64,000 bases of DNA from Marinobacter sp. AC-23 (GCF_001858325.1 NZ_MBPP01000006.1:102942-166941); one strand, 5' to 3'; shown: positions 40,221-50,113, counted from the stretch's first letter. Numbers and translations are program-made. The notes: generated by a model not told the origin, from the letters alone.

Positions 40221-41099
40221 ATGATTACGGGTAGCCTTGTCGCACTGGTCACGCCCATGCATCCAAACGGTGACATTCACTGGGAGGATCTGGACAAACT
40301 GGTAGACTTTCATTTGGAAAACGGTACAAACGGTATCGTTGCAGTGGGAACCACCGGTGAATCCGCAACGCTCGATCAGAAAGAGCACTGCCGGGTAATT
40401 GGTTACATTATCAAACGCGTGAATGGTCGCATCCCTGTTATTGCCGGCACGGGTGGTAACAGCACACGTGAAGCCATCCATCTGACAACCGAAGCACACA
40501 AGCTCGGTGCAGACGCTTGTCTATTGGTTGTGCCTTATTACAACAAGCCAACCCAGGAAGGCCTATATCAGCACTTCAAAACAATTGCTGAAGCGGTGCC
40601 CGGCATAAGCCAGATGCTCTATAACGTGCCTGGGCGCACAGCCTGCGACATGCTCAACGACACAGTTCTGCGCCTGGCTGATATTCCGAACATTGTGGCC
40701 ATCAAGGATGCCACCGGCAATATTCCCCGGGGTGCAGAGCTGATACAAGCATTAGACGGTCGCCTTGCGGTCTATTCCGGAGATGACGCCACTGCCGCTG
40801 AGCTGATGCTCGCGGGCGGGCAGGGCAACGTTTCCGTTACGGCGAACGTGGCACCCAAGGGCATGTCCGACTTATGCGCCGCAGCCATTGCGGGCAATCG
40901 GGAAGAGACAGAACGATTGAATGAGCTTCTGATGCCTTTGAACCGCAAGCTGTTCCTTGAAGCTAATCCCATTCCGGTTAAGTGGGCGCTTCAGCGTATG
41001 GATATGATAGGCGGAGGTATAAGGCTGCCACTGACTCCGTTCAGTGAGAAGTTCCACGCCGAGGTTGAAGAAGCAATGAAAGTCTCGGGTGTACTCTGA
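40221..41099 (+). CDS. dapA: 4-hydroxy-tetrahydrodipicolinate synthase DapA
   Basis: Condenses pyruvate with aspartate semialdehyde at the branch to lysine and diaminopimelate. TIM-barrel landmarks are AVGTTGESATL (near residue 41-51), the YNVPGRT tyrosine near 133, and the Schiff-base lysine in IVAIKDATG (near 161). The 292-residue length matches E. coli DapA. It heads the conserved dapA-bamC-purC cluster; bamC starts 47 bases after its stop. Confidence 0.97.
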   Translation: MITGSLVALVTPMHPNGDIHWEDLDKLVDFHLENGTNGIVAVGTTGESATLDQKEHCRVIGYIIKRVNGRIPVIAGTGGNSTREAIHLTTEAHKLGADACLLVVPYYNKPTQEGLYQHFKTIAEAVPGISQMLYNVPGRTACDMLNDTVLRLADIPNIVAIKDATGNIPRGAELIQALDGRLAVYSGDDATAAELMLAGGQGNVSVTANVAPKGMSDLCAAAIAGNREETERLNELLMPLNRKLFLEANPIPVKWALQRMDMIGGGIRLPLTPFSEKFHAEVEEAMKVSGVL

Positions 41100-41146
41100 G
41101 TTTGCTGACACCAACCCCGAAACAGTCCCATACAGAGAGTAGGCCG

Positions 41147-42274
41147 ATGCCGGTTCTTACAGGAACCCGTAAGTTTTTTGCATTCCGCCACCGGGCTATT
41201 GCATCCGGGTTAGTGATCGCGGCCGTGATGTCTGGGTGCAGCCTGGTTGAAGATCGCTCCGAGCGTTATGTGAACGCCAAAGAGGGGAGCCCTCTGGAGC
41301 TGCCGGAAACGGCAAATGATTCCCGGTTTTCTCAGGTAATGCCCATCCGCCAGATAAATTCGGCAGATGCCAGCAAAATGTATCCCTCTGATATACCCCA
41401 GCCACCGGATATGACCTCGGAAATTCTCGAAGAGAACTACGTGGTTGAAGAGCTCGATGGCCGAGTCTGGTTGCTGGTAAATGATGTACCTGGTCGTATT
41501 TGGCCTGCCGTAACGGCCTACATGAACGAACAGAGCTTGGGTGTTGCCCACGACAACCCGCAACTGGGGCTTCTGCAAAGTGAGTTGGCTAACTTCAGTA
41601 TGCGCGCCCGCGAGCTTCTTGAGCTTCCAAGTGCGCCCGCCGAAGCCACCGCTGCCGAGCCTAAAGCTGTACTACAGGTTCGTATTGCCCCCGGTGTTCG
41701 CCGTAAAACAACCGAAATCCAAGTTCGCAAGCTTACGTCGGAGAACACAGCGGATGACAGCGCGCCGTGGCCGAGTGAGTTGATTCCATGGCGTGGCATT
41801 TCAGAGCCGTCAGCCGAGCAACTGGCGTTACAAAAGCGCCTTCTTGCCAATCTTGGCGATTTCCTGAAAGCGAGTGAGGAGAGCAAGTCGGTCTCCCGTG
41901 CTGCGTCCGTTATAGTGGCCAAGCCGCTGGTTAAGCTTGTGACCGAGAATGATGAGGCCCAGGCCATTCGTATGGATCTCGATTACGGTCGCTCATGGGC
42001 GGAGGTTAACCGGTCGCTCCTTGAATCGAAGATTGAGGTAGTTGACTTGAACCGCAGCGAAGGTTGGTTCTTTGTCGATTTCCGCACCGTGGATGAGCGC
42101 GACCCAGGTTGGTTCAGTTGGTTCAGCGATAAAGAGAAGGCTCGCCACACTCACACGATTAACCTGGTTGAGCGCGACGGCCAGGTGCAGGTTACTGCTG
42201 AAGAGGCCGAAGGCTACAGCGGTGACAGGCGTGCTGCGGATCTGCTGACACAGCTATTCGATTACCTATACTGA
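41147..42274 (+). CDS. bamC: Outer-membrane assembly lipoprotein BamC
   Basis: About 375 residues. The N-terminus has basic residues, a hydrophobic stretch and a lipobox ending VMSGCSL (cysteine near residue 26). It continues with the extended BamD-binding segment ([21 protein letters not shown]) and two helix-grip domains ([48 protein letters not shown]). BamC is an accessory lipoprotein of the BAM complex. ATG 41147 is preferred over an in-frame TTG at 41102, which would add residues before the signal peptide. Its place between dapA and purC is conserved. Confidence 0.93.
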   Translation: MPVLTGTRKFFAFRHRAIASGLVIAAVMSGCSLVEDRSERYVNAKEGSPLELPETANDSRFSQVMPIRQINSADASKMYPSDIPQPPDMTSEILEENYVVEELDGRVWLLVNDVPGRIWPAVTAYMNEQSLGVAHDNPQLGLLQSELANFSMRARELLELPSAPAEATAAEPKAVLQVRIAPGVRRKTTEIQVRKLTSENTADDSAPWPSELIPWRGISEPSAEQLALQKRLLANLGDFLKASEESKSVSRAASVIVAKPLVKLVTENDEAQAIRMDLDYGRSWAEVNRSLLESKIEVVDLNRSEGWFFVDFRTVDERDPGWFSWFSDKEKARHTHTINLVERDGQVQVTAEEAEGYSGDRRAADLLTQLFDYLY

Positions 42275-42286
42275 TTCAGAAGGGGT

Positions 42287-42301
42287 GCCCGCGAAGCGGG
42301 C
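42287..42301 (+). other. Small hairpin between bamC and purC
   Basis: GCCCGC-GAA-GCGGGC forms a 6-bp stem in the 46-bp gap between the bamC stop and the purC start. No T-tract follows. It might attenuate or stabilise the purC message; nothing further can be said. Confidence 0.35.
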
Positions 42302-42320
42302 CTCCGTTTCGGAGACTATA

Positions 42321-43034
42321 ATGGAAAAACGCGAAGAACTTTACGCTGGCAAAGCAAAATCCGTGTTCTACACGGACGATCCGGAACGCTTTGTTCTTGT
42401 CTTCCGGGATGATACCTCGGCGTTTGATGGCGAAAAGAAAGAACAGCTGAATCGTAAGGGAATGGTGAACAACCTTTTTAACGGGTTCATCATGGAAAAG
42501 CTGGAAGCTGCGGGCGTACCAACACACTTCGAAGGCGTTTTGTCTGATACCGAATCACTCGTCAAGAAACTGGATATGATTCCAGTAGAGTGTGTCGTGC
42601 GAAACGTGTCAGCTGGCAGCTTGTGCCGCCGTCTTGGTGTGGAAGAAGGGCAAGAACTTACTCCGCCAACCTATGAGTTATTTTTGAAAGACGACGCGTT
42701 GCACGACCCCATGGTTAACGAATCTCTGGCGGTAAGTTTTAACTGGGCGAACGAAGCCGAACTTGCGCGCATGAAAGAGTTAACCTACAAGGTGAACGAC
42801 GTACTGAAAACCCTGTTTGATGAAGCCGGAATGCTACTGGTGGATTACAAACTGGAATTCGGGCGTAGCGGCTCAGAGATAGTATTGGGCGATGAATTTA
42901 GCCCGGACGGCTGTCGTATATGGGATAAGGAAACCCGTAAAAAAATGGACAAGGATCGCTTCCGCCAAGGGCTGGGCGACGTTATCGAAACCTATGAGGA
43001 AGTTGGCCGCCGCCTTGGCATCAACTTCCACTGA
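42321..43034 (+). CDS. purC: SAICAR synthetase PurC
   Basis: Joins aspartate to CAIR in purine synthesis. The N-terminal [22 protein letters not shown] and [18 protein letters not shown] carry the ATP-binding motifs; [33 protein letters not shown] and [14 protein letters not shown] are family signatures. The 237-residue length equals E. coli PurC. ATG 42321 has GGAG 7 bases upstream; the frame extends 12 codons further to 42285 without family similarity. Confidence 0.96.
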   Translation: MEKREELYAGKAKSVFYTDDPERFVLVFRDDTSAFDGEKKEQLNRKGMVNNLFNGFIMEKLEAAGVPTHFEGVLSDTESLVKKLDMIPVECVVRNVSAGSLCRRLGVEEGQELTPPTYELFLKDDALHDPMVNESLAVSFNWANEAELARMKELTYKVNDVLKTLFDEAGMLLVDYKLEFGRSGSEIVLGDEFSPDGCRIWDKETRKKMDKDRFRQGLGDVIETYEEVGRRLGINFH

Positions 43035-43079
43035 TGAATAGCGATAAATCCAAACAGACAATAACGATATAGGTAGATT

Positions 43080-43814
43080 ATGCGTAAACTGACACTTGCC
43101 TTAGGCAGCTCTTTAATTCTCGCCGCTCCTTTTGCTCAAGCCGATATTGTTGGCCTCGGGGCCAGCGTGAGCTATTGGGATTCAGATTCATCCGGGACCG
43201 CATCGTCTGGCAACAGCCTGGTTGGTGTAGACAATGAGTTGAACATGAAAAATGACGGCAACGCAAATGCCAGCATTTATCTGGAGCACCCGGTACCAAT
43301 ACTGCCTAATGTACGTCTGGCTTATACGCTGATACAGGAAAGTGGTAGAGGGACGCTTACCAACTCCTATATCGACATTGATGAGGGTGCATCAGTGCAG
43401 TCAGATCTGGATCTGGAGCAACTGGATCTCACTTTGTACTACGAGATTCTCGACAACTGGGTAAATCTTGATCTGGGCGTGACCGTGCGGGACTTCTCGG
43501 GTGAGTTGCTGGTGCAGAACGTTGCAAACGCCTCCCAGGTAAGCCGCACCGAGGCAGACGGTGTATTGCCTATGGGCTATCTCGCAGCCCGCTTCGATCT
43601 GCCGCTGACAGGTGTAGCCGTAGGCGCCGAAGGTAACTATATTGCCTTTGACGGTGACTCCATGCGGGATTTCAATGTGTATGGTCAGTACAGTATCTCT
43701 TTGCTGCAGGTGCGCGCCGGCTATCGACAGCTGGCTATTGATTACGAGGATGGCAGCGACGCGTTTGACGTAAAAATCGATGGGCCGTTTGTCAGTGCGG
43801 GTGTTGTTTTTTAA
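43080..43814 (+). CDS. Outer-membrane beta-barrel protein (TIGR04219-like)
   Basis: 244 residues. A clean signal peptide (LTLALGSSLILAAPFAQA) is followed by alternating amphipathic strands (VRLAYTLIQESG, LDLTLYYEILDNWVNLDLGVTVRDFSG, MGYLAARFDLPLTGVAVGAEG). It ends in a terminal phenylalanine (SAGVVF), the classic BAM recognition end. It resembles the small TIGR04219 outer-membrane family found in marine gammaproteobacteria. Function is unknown. It lies 46 bases after purC and 28 before an epimerase gene. Confidence 0.8.
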   Translation: MRKLTLALGSSLILAAPFAQADIVGLGASVSYWDSDSSGTASSGNSLVGVDNELNMKNDGNANASIYLEHPVPILPNVRLAYTLIQESGRGTLTNSYIDIDEGASVQSDLDLEQLDLTLYYEILDNWVNLDLGVTVRDFSGELLVQNVANASQVSRTEADGVLPMGYLAARFDLPLTGVAVGAEGNYIAFDGDSMRDFNVYGQYSISLLQVRAGYRQLAIDYEDGSDAFDVKIDGPFVSAGVVF

Positions 43815-43841
43815 ATAACGCTTTAACAAGGAGCGAAAGAC

Positions 43842-44849
43842 TTGAAGATTCTGGTAACGGGCACTGCCGGGTTCATCGGTGCGCAGCTGGCGCACCGGCT
43901 ACTTGAGCGGGGAGACGAAGTCATCGGCGTTGACAATGTTAACGATTATTACGATGTCAGTCTCAAGGAAGCTCGGCTTGCGCGCTTGATCGGCCACTCC
44001 AATTTTACCGAGGTGCGCCAAGACATTGCAGATCGATCTGTGATGGCTGATATCTTTGCAAAGCATCGCCCCGAGCGTGTCGTACACCTCGCTGCCCAAG
44101 CAGGTGTACGGTATTCAATAGAAAACCCCAACGCTTATGTAGACGCTAATATAGTTGGCTTTGTGAATATCTTGGAGGGGTGCCGCCACAATACGGTGAA
44201 GCATCTGGTATACGCTTCAAGCAGCTCTGTTTATGGTGCTAACGAGGCCATGCCATTTTCTGTTCACGACAACGTCGATCACCCTCTTAGCTTGTATGCG
44301 GCCTCTAAAAAAGCCAATGAGTTGATGGCGCACACTTACAGTCATCTTTACGACTTGCCCACCACTGGCCTGCGGTTTTTTACGGTCTATGGCCCTTGGG
44401 GCCGCCCCGATATGGCGCCGTTTATTTTCACCAAAAAGATTCTTGCCGGCGAACCGATTGACGTGTTCAATCATGGCCAGCACAAACGGGATTTCACTTA
44501 TATCGACGATATTGTAGAAGGTGTTGTCCGTACCCTCGATCAGGTAGCTGTTGCCAACAGCGAGTGGAGTGGGGAAGCCCCCGACCCAAGCATCAGCAAG
44601 GCTCCGTATCGTATATACAACATTGGCAGCAATAACCCCGTAGAGTTGTCCCGGTTTATCGAAGTTATTGAAGAACGAACGGGTAAAAAAGCCCAAAAAA
44701 ACCTGCTACCAATGCAGCCAGGTGATGTACAGGCAACTTACGCCAACATTGATGGCTTGATTAACGATGTGGGTTATAAACCTGAAACTTCTGTGGAGCA
44801 GGGCATGGCCAACTTTGTGGATTGGTACCGCGAGTTTTACCAAGTCTGA
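43842..44849 (+). CDS. NAD-dependent epimerase, probable UDP-glucuronate 4-epimerase
   Basis: 335 residues, starting from TTG ([17 protein letters not shown]). The Rossmann loop is TGTAGFIG, the YxxxK pair is LYAASKKAN (near residue 150), and [14 protein letters not shown] and [14 protein letters not shown] match the UDP-glucuronate/galacturonate epimerase subfamily found in capsule and O-antigen loci. With ugd at 23 kb it could supply UDP-galacturonate. No glycosyltransferase cluster surrounds it here. Substrate assignment is inference. Confidence 0.85.
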   Translation: MKILVTGTAGFIGAQLAHRLLERGDEVIGVDNVNDYYDVSLKEARLARLIGHSNFTEVRQDIADRSVMADIFAKHRPERVVHLAAQAGVRYSIENPNAYVDANIVGFVNILEGCRHNTVKHLVYASSSSVYGANEAMPFSVHDNVDHPLSLYAASKKANELMAHTYSHLYDLPTTGLRFFTVYGPWGRPDMAPFIFTKKILAGEPIDVFNHGQHKRDFTYIDDIVEGVVRTLDQVAVANSEWSGEAPDPSISKAPYRIYNIGSNNPVELSRFIEVIEERTGKKAQKNLLPMQPGDVQATYANIDGLINDVGYKPETSVEQGMANFVDWYREFYQV

Positions 44850-44971
44850 CTCTGCAATCATGTGCCCAGATATAACAAGCCCCTCAATATAACTCCGAGT
44901 AATCAATCGAACTGATCTACCATCTTGAGGTGCTGGTTCATCAGGCGACCCGGCCTCTGTAAAGTATTGGT

Positions 44972-45367
44972 TCAGCCAGCTCTACCAAAGCGCTGTTCCA
45001 GCCAAGCATTGATTTCGCCGGATTCGTACATCCATTGTTCGCTGCCATCTTCATTTTTAATTCGCAAGCAAGGTACCTTAATGTTGCCGCCGCCTTGCTC
45101 TAAATCAGCACGGTGTGTCTCGTTGTGCTGGGCATCGCGCTTTTCAATGGTCAGGTTAAGCCGTGCTATTTGTTTGCGCACCTTGACGCAAAACGGGCAG
45201 GTCTTGAACTGATAAAGCGCCAGTTGATCGCAGGCTGCGTCGACCTTTTGTTGCTCTTCGGCACTCCGCTCCAGTGGCTTGCCGCCGCCAAGCTTCTCGC
45301 TCAGCAGTACAAAGGGCGTCAAAATAAGACGTAACGTCCGGAAAAAATAACGAATAACCAGTCGCAT
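44972..45367 (-). CDS. Glutaredoxin/GST N-terminal-like thiol protein
   Basis: 131 residues. An N-terminal membrane-proximal hydrophobic helix (YFFRTLRLILTPFVLLSEKLGG) is followed by a thioredoxin-fold domain with a CPFC redox pair (FKTCPFCVKVRKQ, near residues 57-60) and VPCLRI with cis-proline context. The pattern fits single-domain glutaredoxin-like proteins related to the GST N-terminal domain. It probably acts as a membrane-anchored thiol reductant; the target is unknown. It is convergent with the epimerase gene. Confidence 0.85.
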   Translation of the reverse strand: MRLVIRYFFRTLRLILTPFVLLSEKLGGGKPLERSAEEQQKVDAACDQLALYQFKTCPFCVKVRKQIARLNLTIEKRDAQHNETHRADLEQGGGNIKVPCLRIKNEDGSEQWMYESGEINAWLEQRFGRAG

Positions 45368-45488
45368 TAACTAGGCCTTTTTTAAGGTTGGTGCATTAGA
45401 GAGGGGCGGTAGTATAAAGCAAAACGGGTATGGTTCGGGTATTCTGCCGCGATGGATTGCAAGTGACTATTAAACGAGGCCCTTTTAG

Positions 45489-46172
45489 ATGACGTCCATT
45501 TCCCTTTGGGATTTGCCCACACGGTTGTTTCATTGGTTGCTAGTACTTAGTGTGACCGGCTCACTGGTTAGCGTAAACCTTGGTGGTACCTGGATGGTTT
45601 GGCATGAACGATTTGGGCTTACTGTTATAGGTCTGCTCAGTTTTCGAGTGGTATGGGGTGTGGTTGGTTCTACACACGCCCGGTTCTTTGAGTTTGTGCC
45701 AACGCCCGCTTCTATTGCAGCTTACCTCAAAGGCGAATGGCAGGGGTTAGGGCACAATCCGCTAGGCGCATTGTCGGTGATTGCTATGCTTGGACTATTG
45801 GGGTTCCAGGCGGTTACCGGGCTGTTTGCCACAGATGCCATCGCCTTTGACGGGCCGCTTTACCGCGCGGTTTCATCTAGCTGGAACGACACCATTACAT
45901 CTTGGCATAAGCTAACGGAATGGTTTATTTACGGTTTGATCGGGCTACATACTGCATCGGTGGTTTTCTACACCTTCGTGAAAAAAGACAACCTCATCGC
46001 ACCAATGATTACCGGGCGTAAAGCGGTGAGCGAGCCAGCGCCTTACCAACGTGAAGGTGGTGGTTGGATTGCGCTGGTCGTTGGGTTGGCTGTCGCGGGA
46101 ATTGCAGTTTGGCTGGCTAGCGGCGGGGTTTTGCCACCTCCGCCGCCGCCACCACCTGATCTGGGTTGGTGA
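45489..46172 (+). CDS. Cytochrome b561-type membrane protein
   Basis: 227 residues with four main membrane helices and histidines in the expected places for haem (RLFHWLLVLSV, WHERFGLTVIG, WHKLTEWFIYGLIGLH). It belongs to the di-haem cytochrome b/b6-domain family that passes electrons from quinol to periplasmic acceptors. A fifth hydrophobic segment is followed by an unusual run of prolines (LPPPPPPPPD) at the C-terminus. A cytochrome c' gene lies 27 bases beyond in the opposite direction. The two are commonly neighbours, so an electron-transfer link is plausible. Confidence 0.87.
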   Translation: MTSISLWDLPTRLFHWLLVLSVTGSLVSVNLGGTWMVWHERFGLTVIGLLSFRVVWGVVGSTHARFFEFVPTPASIAAYLKGEWQGLGHNPLGALSVIAMLGLLGFQAVTGLFATDAIAFDGPLYRAVSSSWNDTITSWHKLTEWFIYGLIGLHTASVVFYTFVKKDNLIAPMITGRKAVSEPAPYQREGGGWIALVVGLAVAGIAVWLASGGVLPPPPPPPPDLGW

Positions 46173-46199
46173 GCAGCGAAGGTGCAGGTTGTGTAAGGC

Positions 46200-46664
46200 T
46201 TACTCGGCGCGGAAAGCGTCGTGGCAAGCCTTACAAGATTTACCAACCTCGCTGAACTGAGCTGCCAATGCGGCTTTGTCTCCGGTGCTGGCAACTTCCT
46301 GGAGTTTGTTCGCGGCTTTTGCAAAGCCAATGGCTACTTCGCGAGCCTTTTCAGGTTTGTCGAAAAATTCTGGTTTAAGCCGGGTGTTCTCGTTCTTGTC
46401 TAGAGCAGTACCTGGGCCAAACAGCCCGCCTAATCCCGAGTTCGCTACGGCTGCAATAGAATTGGCTGCAGCCAGCATTTGCTGCTGGTTGAAAGCAACA
46501 TCACCATCAACGGCTTGTGCTTTAATTTTCCCCATGTTCCATGAAGCAAATGTAAACGCGCTCTGACGGGTTTCAATCTGATCTTCCACATCCATTTGGG
46601 CTAAGGCCGGAGTAGCTACAGCAGCACTCAACGCCAAAGCCATAAAAAGTCCTGATTTACACAT
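46200..46664 (-). CDS. Cytochrome c' (class II c-type cytochrome)
   Basis: 154 residues. A Sec signal peptide (LFMALALSAAVATPALA) precedes a four-helix-bundle domain with the haem-attachment motif CKACH near the C-terminus, as in class II cytochromes, whose CxxCH is C-terminal. Cytochromes c' bind nitric oxide or act in electron transfer; the exact role is unknown. Convergent with the cytochrome b gene. Confidence 0.92.
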   Translation of the reverse strand: MCKSGLFMALALSAAVATPALAQMDVEDQIETRQSAFTFASWNMGKIKAQAVDGDVAFNQQQMLAAANSIAAVANSGLGGLFGPGTALDKNENTRLKPEFFDKPEKAREVAIGFAKAANKLQEVASTGDKAALAAQFSEVGKSCKACHDAFRAE

Positions 46665-46884
46665 GGTTTTTTTATTCCTCTCTCATCTATGAAAACAACT
46701 AAAGCGATAAGCCTAAGCCAATGATTTCATAATTGAGGCCGTGTTTACATCGAAAACCTGTAAAGATCCGGTAAACCTTGAGGCGTTATTGGCGGGAACT
46801 AGGTGAGGGCTTGAGACACAAAAGCAGGCACAAAAAAAGCCAGCTCTCACGATCCTCGTAAGTCACTGACTTTTCAGGCAGAAG

Positions 46885-46961
<77 letters not shown>

Positions 46962-47035
46962 ATGTTCTGCAACGGGGCGAAATATACTGATTCCAGAGTT
47001 TTTGGTCAACCTCTTTTATCCGGTTTGTCGTTTCC

Positions 47036-47965
47036 TTAGTGATGCTCTGAGGCTTTGCTCAGGGCGCCCCAACGGTTTACGATCAATGCCGTGAATATTA
47101 GCCCGCAGCCAGCTAGCTGCACGGGGGTCATGGTTTCACCAAACCAGCCAGCTGCAAACAACGATACCCAAACCGGTTCAAGTACCAGAATAACGGCACC
47201 GTGGCTGTGGGTAGCGAGGCTTTGAGCGTAGGTTTGTACAAGAAAACGCCCGGCTGTTCCCACGATAGCGCTGGCGAGAACCCACCAGATCAAGAGTGGT
47301 GGGGGGCTGCTGAATGTTGGTTGCCAGGGCTCCAATATCAGAGATTCAACTAAGGTGACCAGCCCGACGGTAACCAGCGCGATAGCCGTTAACGGTAGCG
47401 CAGGAATGCGAGGCTTTTCGATGGTTTTGCCCTGACGATCCACCGCCGTGCGCTGGTTGGCGGCCCGGGTGTTCAAGGTAAAGTACAGGGCAAAAATAGT
47501 AGCGGCTGCTACGAAAAATATCTGGCCAGGCTCTGGCTGAAAACCATGGCGGAGGGAGAGCAGGGCCAACCCAGCTACGGCCACTGGAATGGCAAGCCAG
47601 GTACTGGCGGGCTGAATCTCTTTGAAAGCCAGGCGAGCGATAACTGGCACAATAAGCACGCCAAGGCTGGTAAGAAAGGCGCCTTCGCCCATGCTGGTGC
47701 CATGAAACAACCCCATAACCCAAAAGCTCATGGCAACACCGAAGACTAGCCCAACGCCTACGCTGCGTTTTAGTTGATCCCGGCTCAGGCGTGACAAAGG
47801 ACGCCAGGCGACTATGGCCAGAAAGCCGCCTGCTATCAGAAACCGCACCGCCATAAATAACAAGGGAGGCATTAGCAAAACAGCTTCTTTCGAAAACATC
47901 CAGCTAATGGCTGCCAGCAGGGTTACCGTAACAAGAAGCAAATCAGATTTGTGGGCGTCAGACAT
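47036..47965 (-). CDS. EamA/DMT-superfamily transporter
   Basis: 309 residues with about ten hydrophobic segments in two EamA repeats (LLLVTVTLLAAISWMFSKEA; FLTSLGVLIVPVIARLAF; LVLEPVWVSLFAAGWFGETM). The C-terminal repeat carries the family EP-W-L pattern. DMT transporters of this type export amino acids or other metabolites; the substrate cannot be predicted. A hydrophilic insert (NTRAANQRTAVDRQGKTIEK) links the two halves. The gene seems to stand alone. Confidence 0.9.
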   Translation of the reverse strand: MSDAHKSDLLLVTVTLLAAISWMFSKEAVLLMPPLLFMAVRFLIAGGFLAIVAWRPLSRLSRDQLKRSVGVGLVFGVAMSFWVMGLFHGTSMGEGAFLTSLGVLIVPVIARLAFKEIQPASTWLAIPVAVAGLALLSLRHGFQPEPGQIFFVAAATIFALYFTLNTRAANQRTAVDRQGKTIEKPRIPALPLTAIALVTVGLVTLVESLILEPWQPTFSSPPPLLIWWVLASAIVGTAGRFLVQTYAQSLATHSHGAVILVLEPVWVSLFAAGWFGETMTPVQLAGCGLIFTALIVNRWGALSKASEHH

Positions 47966-48027
47966 TGGCTAAGGGCTTCACCAGAGGTTAAAAAAGGCGG
48001 TAACCCCACAATGTATAGTTAGCGAAC

Positions 48028-48057
48028 TAAAAAAGAAAGGCGGCTCTTCCATGAGCC
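48028..48057 (-). terminator. Terminator downstream of the lipase gene
   Basis: On the minus strand GGCTC-ATGGAA-GAGCC is followed by GCCTTTCTTTTTT. The hairpin lies 57 bp beyond the lipase stop (48114), in the right orientation for the galU-hypothetical-lipase direction. Confidence 0.65.
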
Positions 48058-48113
48058 AGAGGTATTTTTAAGGAATTTCTACGCAAAACCTACTGCAAAG
48101 AAATCAGGGTGTG

Positions 48114-49200
48114 TCAGTTGTTAAGCGTAGAGTACACCAGCGACGACATGTCAGTCTGATCTGAGCCAGGTACTTCAATATACTGGTCTCCAGAGCCCCA
48201 GAGCTTCCACCAAGGGCGCTGACTGTAGCTCCGGCTTGCAAAGTCGACTTGCAGGCCGTTCAAGGTTGTATTATTTACAACCGGCACGGAGAGATTGCCG
48301 GTTTCTGAGCCCAGCACACCGCTGTGTGTTGCGCCCTCATTCATCAAGATCGGGTAGTGGTTATAATAAAGACCAGCGGGGCCGTTCTGGCTGGTTACTT
48401 TGCCAGCCAGGCTGAGGCTGCCAGAGCATGAATCTATGCCTTGGGCGGATGTGGCACCGCAGGCTGAGTGGTGGTACAACGCCATCGTCGGTGCCGGAAA
48501 TGAACGGTTTGGTGATGCCGCCATATGAAGAGCCACCCGCAACGAACCTTAGTCGTGGAACAGAGTTGGGGCTAAGGGCCAGGTTTCTGGCCACGTTGGT
48601 TTGAAGGTCGTTTACAACACCCAATTTGCTCGGCTTTGGCTCTATACCGGTGAATGCCTGAACAGCTGCACGCAAACCCCAGTTATACCAAGTCGGGTTG
48701 TAGGCAAGAGACATGGCTAGGTTAGCGAGCTCAGTTCCACCACCGGCGCCGGAGTAGTCGATAGATGCTAGAATTTTCAGTGGCGGTAGGCCTTCGTTCT
48801 GCAACCAGCGCGCCTGATTTTCCAGCAAATATCGTGTTACCAAGTCGCCGGTTGAGTGCGACACGACTATACAAAAGTTATTGCATAGCCCTTGTTGACT
48901 GATTTCACGAACCTGCTCATACGCCCTCTGCGCAATAGTGCCCTCAACCCGGCCATCGCTTGGCCAGTCAATACGAGCTTCTGAGCGGGAGAGCCAGAAT
49001 GCCTGCCAATAATCCTCACCGGCGTCTTTAATCGCCTGCAGGTTGGCGGGAGGAGTTGCAAGATCGTCCTGCTGAAAGCCGTGAACGAGTATTACATTGT
49101 GCCCGGCAAGCTGAGCCTGGGCGGTTCCTGCCATCATGCTACTGGCAAGCGCTGTTGCCAGCGCGATTTTACAGGCATTTCGGGTTTTTGTTGTTGTCAT
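48114..49200 (-). CDS. Secreted alpha/beta-hydrolase, probable lipase/esterase, reading frame broken near 48472
   Basis: A signal peptide (IALATALASSMMAGTAQA) precedes an alpha/beta-hydrolase with the oxyanion segment NVILVHGF and a nucleophile elbow VVSHSTGDLVTRYLLE. The usual GxSxG first glycine is a serine here. The frame is good to SGTDDGVVP, then continues as a nonsense tail (LSLRCHIRPRH). Removing one base near 48472 gives GVVPHSACGATSAQGIDSC and runs to 48114 (YIEVPGSDQTDMSSLVYSTL). The repaired product is about 361 residues. This is the only clear case in the window besides opgH where a base is gained. Substrate is inferred from fold only. Confidence 0.8.
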
Positions 49201-49237
49201 GATTGCTCCGTCTTTGCTTGATTATTGTTGTACTGCA

Positions 49238-50026
49238 TCAGAACTTGTCAGCAATCTGTTTCAGCAAAGCTGCACGTTGTTCCGATTCGGGATTCGCCGC
49301 CGGCGTGTCATGGAGATCATCAAGATCCGGTGGCGTAAAGGCGTAGCCATCATCAGGGCCGAAAGCGTAATGGGTGCGGTCGCCCGGCTGGGCTGGAAGC
49401 TGTCGTATCTGCAGATTGCGAAGCTGGAAGGTGCCATGGACCGATGTGTTGGCGAGCACCGTCCCATGAGCTCTTAACAACATGGTGTCTGATGTGCCAT
49501 CAAGTCGCTTCTCGGCTAGAAGTTGAGCAACGGGTTGCGGCCCGTTATAAAGCTGAGCAGACAATGCATAGAAGCCTGGGGTTTCTGGCGAAAAGCCGAC
49601 CGGAATAACCAAGTTGTTGTTGCTGACGTATACATCTTCAACGCCTTCGAAGTCTCCCAGGTAAGGCTCGATTGTTAGGCTGGAGGCGTGTCGCACGGGC
49701 TTTCCATCAATAGTTGCCTCCACGATAAGCCGGTATTCACCAGGATCCTCGTCGGTGCTCAGGCTGCCTTGGTAGTAGCCTGCCTCGCCAGCCTGCTCCA
49801 GAGTTGAGCGGGTGACAGAATCCCGTGATTCAGCGCGCTCAAGAGTCGCCTGAAGCGATCTGCCCATCACCTGAGGCCCTTGCAGTGAGACTGCCACAAG
49901 TATGTCCTCACCGCGGGTAAAGCGAAACTTTTCAAGAGTGACGGTGAACTGACCGTTGTTGTTGAGGGGTAGGGTAACGGGCTCGTAGTGATTGCCGCGA
50001 TACCCTTCTGCCTGGGCATCAGTCAA
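49238..50026 (-). CDS. Hypothetical protein, probably exported and linked to the lipase
   Basis: 262 residues from a TTG start; I do not recognise a named family. It is rich in beta-structure (GQFTVTLEKFRFTRGEDILVAVSLQGP, GEYRLIVEATIDGKPVRHASSL, VYVSNNNLVIPVGFSPETPGFYALSAQL), suggesting immunoglobulin-like or beta-sandwich domains, and ends with LLKQIADKF. It lies 37 bases before the lipase on the same strand. The frame stays open upstream to the galU stop (reading IATWCSGTKNLQNHAQ), resembling the end of a lipoprotein signal, but no ATG/GTG/TTG precedes it. The true N-terminus may be truncated or altered, and no signal peptide can be confirmed. Confidence 0.7.
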   Translation of the reverse strand: MTDAQAEGYRGNHYEPVTLPLNNNGQFTVTLEKFRFTRGEDILVAVSLQGPQVMGRSLQATLERAESRDSVTRSTLEQAGEAGYYQGSLSTDEDPGEYRLIVEATIDGKPVRHASSLTIEPYLGDFEGVEDVYVSNNNLVIPVGFSPETPGFYALSAQLYNGPQPVAQLLAEKRLDGTSDTMLLRAHGTVLANTSVHGTFQLRNLQIRQLPAQPGDRTHYAFGPDDGYAFTPPDLDDLHDTPAANPESEQRAALLKQIADKF

Positions 50027-50078
50027 TGGAATGGACCATGGTGGATAACGAGCCGACTGCGCATGATTTTGCAGATTC

Positions 50079-50098
50079 TTGGTGCCTGAGCACCAAGT
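50079..50098. other. Perfect hairpin just after galU
   Basis: CTTGGTGC-CTGA-GCACCAAG, an 8-bp perfect stem, begins 15 bases after the galU stop on the minus strand. No T-tract follows in either direction. It may act as a processing or weak termination site between galU and the next gene. Confidence 0.4.
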
Positions 50099-50113
50099 GG
50101 CTATGACTACCTG

